Of a DNA stretch of 62,113 bases, positions 60,529 to 62,113 are shown piece by piece. Each line of letters begins with the position of its first letter. Position 1 is the stretch's first letter. The position numbers and the translations under genes were made by a program. The stretch is from NCBI GenBank assembly GCA_903921365.1, contig CAIXPS010000379.1, positions 1-62,113 on the forward strand, in the 5' to 3' direction. A model generated the notes under the pieces. That model did not search any database. It was not told the origin of the DNA and was given only the letters and a program-made list of their open reading frames with translations. Source of the stretch: an uncultured bacterium. Its GTDB lineage: Bacteria > Chloroflexota > Anaerolineae > J036 > Brachytrichaceae.

Positions 60529-62113
60529 ACTGGAACGATATCCTCAAGCCATACTCGCCCAAGGTGTTATCGTATATGTGCGGGGCATTCGGGGTGAATG
60601 AGTACATTGGGAAAGTCACCCCGACAAACCGATTGCGCGTGGTTGAACTGCTACGGAAGCATCTGGGCAAACCCAATACGGTGCATTCAGCGCTCGATAT
60701 GATGGGTCCGGTGGAGATATTCATCATCAAGACGCTGCTGTCGCACGGCGGTCATGCGGATACTGAGACGGTGCGCAGGACAGTGGAACAGGACATGCTT
60801 GTGAAACAACACGTGCCAGGGGCGGCGCCAACGCCGGTATACCAGGGCGTGCCGGGTTTCGAGGATGCGGTTCTTCGCGCTACAAGTTATGGGCTCGTTT
60901 TCACGCGCGACAACCACGAAATCGATATCGCCCCTGGCAAGTTTATGTTCATCCCCGACCCCGTGTTGAGCAGTATCAACGCGGATGCTGCATGGAAGAA
61001 AGCACTGGATGGCGCGGTCAGTCGCGACACTTCTCCATCTCTAGCGCCGGCCCCAGATGGCGTCTCCGTGGTTTCCGCCGCGGACTTTCAGCGCGACCTC
61101 AGCCGCTATCTGCGCCACGTGCGCAAACAGAAGGAAGTCCCCCTCACCGCGGTGGGCTGGATTTACAAGACCAACTTCAAAACGTTCCTGGCTGCGTTGA
61201 ACGCGCCGGCGGATGCCCCGAATGATGAAGCGTCCAACGGGCGGCTCTGGTTCATGCGGCGTCTGTTGACCAAGATGGGCGAACTTTATAATAACGAGAA
61301 CGCGATCACGCCTAATCCAGCGGCAGAATTGCTGAAGGTTCCGATGGCGCAGCGCATCAAACGCGTCTTCAGTGCGTGGAGCGAGTCCGGCGCCTGGAAC
61401 GAGATGAACCGCATTCGCACCGATCACCAGGGCTATGACTACAGGCGAGACGCGCCGCCCGAATTGGTAAAGGCGCGCGCAGCCGTCTTGCGTCAGATCA
61501 CCCGTCTGGCAACGCCCGTAGGATCGCCCGCGCGCAGTGGACCAGCCAGCGCACCCGCCGACATCAGCGAGCGCTGGATCGGCACAAACCAGTTAATCGA
61601 TCAGATGCGCCGGAGCGATTACCAGTTTCTCTTCTCGCGCAAGCACAACTATCGCGATCTGGCAGGCAGCACTAATTATTTCAACTCGCCGTACTACAGC
61701 ATGAACAACGCGTTCAACATGTCCTTCCCGAATGTGAAGGACGAAAAGAGCGGCTGGGAAGATGTCGAACGGCAGGTCATTATCAGCATGCTGACCGGGC
61801 CGCTGTACTGGATGGGTCTCCTCAGCCTGGGATATGCCAAAAGCCAGACGCTGGGTGAAGGCGTCGAACCCAGCGCGTTCCGCCTGACCCAGGCGGGCGC
61901 GTGGCTGCTCGGCCTGGCAAAGCAGCCAGAGTTTATCGAAACGGGCGGGCGCGTCCTGGTGCAGCCTAATTTCACCATCATCGCGATGGAGCCAATCAGC
62001 GACGCGGTGTTGATCGCGATAGATGAATTCGCCGAATCACAGGGCGGCGATCGCGCCATCACCTACCACCTCACGCGCCAATCGGTCTATCAGGCGCAAC
62101 GCCAGGGGTGGAC
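60525..62113 (+). CDS. Helicase-associated-domain protein, 3' end outside window
   Basis: The frame is open for 529 codons from ATG 60525, which overlaps the previous stop as ATGA, to the window edge. It starts MNWNDILKPYSPKVLSYMCG and includes helical segments such as TNRLRVVELLRKHLGKPNTV and VPLTAVGWIYKTNFKTFLAA. Near the edge it has VLVQPNFTIIAMEPISDAVL and ITYHLTRQSVYQAQRQG, typical of the XPB/Ssl2 helicase-associated C-terminal region. So both partner genes share that domain class. Its end and any enzymatic domain lie beyond the window. Confidence 0.75.
   Translation, partial: MNWNDILKPYSPKVLSYMCGAFGVNEYIGKVTPTNRLRVVELLRKHLGKPNTVHSALDMMGPVEIFIIKTLLSHGGHADTETVRRTVEQDMLVKQHVPGAAPTPVYQGVPGFEDAVLRATSYGLVFTRDNHEIDIAPGKFMFIPDPVLSSINADAAWKKALDGAVSRDTSPSLAPAPDGVSVVSAADFQRDLSRYLRHVRKQKEVPLTAVGWIYKTNFKTFLAALNAPADAPNDEASNGRLWFMRRLLTKMGELYNNENAITPNPAAELLKVPMAQRIKRVFSAWSESGAWNEMNRIRTDHQGYDYRRDAPPELVKARAAVLRQITRLATPVGSPARSGPASAPADISERWIGTNQLIDQMRRSDYQFLFSRKHNYRDLAGSTNYFNSPYYSMNNAFNMSFPNVKDEKSGWEDVERQVIISMLTGPLYWMGLLSLGYAKSQTLGEGVEPSAFRLTQAGAWLLGLAKQPEFIETGGRVLVQPNFTIIAMEPISDAVLIAIDEFAESQGGDRAITYHLTRQSVYQAQRQGW

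Overview
This window comes from a GC-rich bacterial chromosome that most resembles a member of the Chloroflexota. The case is inference from gene content: an azurin/auracyanin-type lipoprotein, a PPi-dependent phosphofructokinase, an F420-type luciferase-like oxidoreductase, a bacterial XPB helicase with two helicase-associated partners, a type 2 IPP isomerase, and the dispersed GAGATTG and GTAGGGGCGA-type repeats familiar from that phylum. No rRNA or other phylogenetic marker is present to prove it. Most of the window is housekeeping chromosome; no prophage, CRISPR array or intact insertion sequence was seen.

Layout. 1-3.4 kb: 5' part of a large alpha-2-macroglobulin-like lipoprotein (minus). 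3.5-5.0 kb: miaA converging on a blue-copper lipoprotein. 5.1-10.3 kb: an AceE-like pyruvate dehydrogenase E1 and two tandem MFS transporters. 10.4-15.3 kb: URO-D-like protein, aconitase-type dehydratase carrying an in-frame repeat insertion, a four-helix-bundle gene enclosed by inverted purine/pyrimidine tracts, a degenerate SDR, a DUF6391-like membrane protein and a TPR protein. 15.3-23.7 kb: AspT-like transporter, an LLM oxidoreductase/galE/SDR cluster, murI and lon, then tRNA-Gln. 24.0-28.0 kb: branched-chain amino-acid-type ABC operon livK-H-M-G without livF. 28.0-31.5 kb: dgt-like, moxR and DUF58. 31.5-35.1 kb: two different phosphofructokinases in tandem, one a eukaryote-style duplicated ATP-PFK and the other PPi-type. 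35.3-39.4 kb: orphan response regulator divergent from an MFS/YqeB-like/URO-D operon. 39.4-40.3 kb: decayed island with a type IIG restriction-modification tail and structured repeats. 40.3-51.7 kb: PhyH, ppc, alkD-like, M32 carboxypeptidase, alaX, a metal-site-less MBL protein, ribokinase-like, acpP, fni and a universal stress protein.

The last 10 kb is the most interesting part. 51.9-55.9 kb is a five-gene operon in which every product carries the same about 28-residue SHOCT-like helical hairpin: a DUF2089 zinc-ribbon regulator, two cytoplasmic DUF4097 beta-solenoid proteins, a two-TM membrane protein and a small protein that shares the membrane protein's C-terminal domain. It looks like a split-up LiaX/YvlB-type envelope-stress system. 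55.9-62.1 kb is an operon of an XPB helicase, a SWIM/SAP protein and a third helicase-associated protein that runs off the window.

Two architectural themes recur. Several genes have a -10 hexamer 6-9 nt before the start codon and no Shine-Dalgarno, which suggests leaderless mRNAs; in two divergent pairs one near-palindromic -10 appears to serve both directions. Dispersed repeats (GAGATTG units, GA/CT tracts, GGGACGGCGCCCG hairpins) sit between genes and in places have entered coding sequence.
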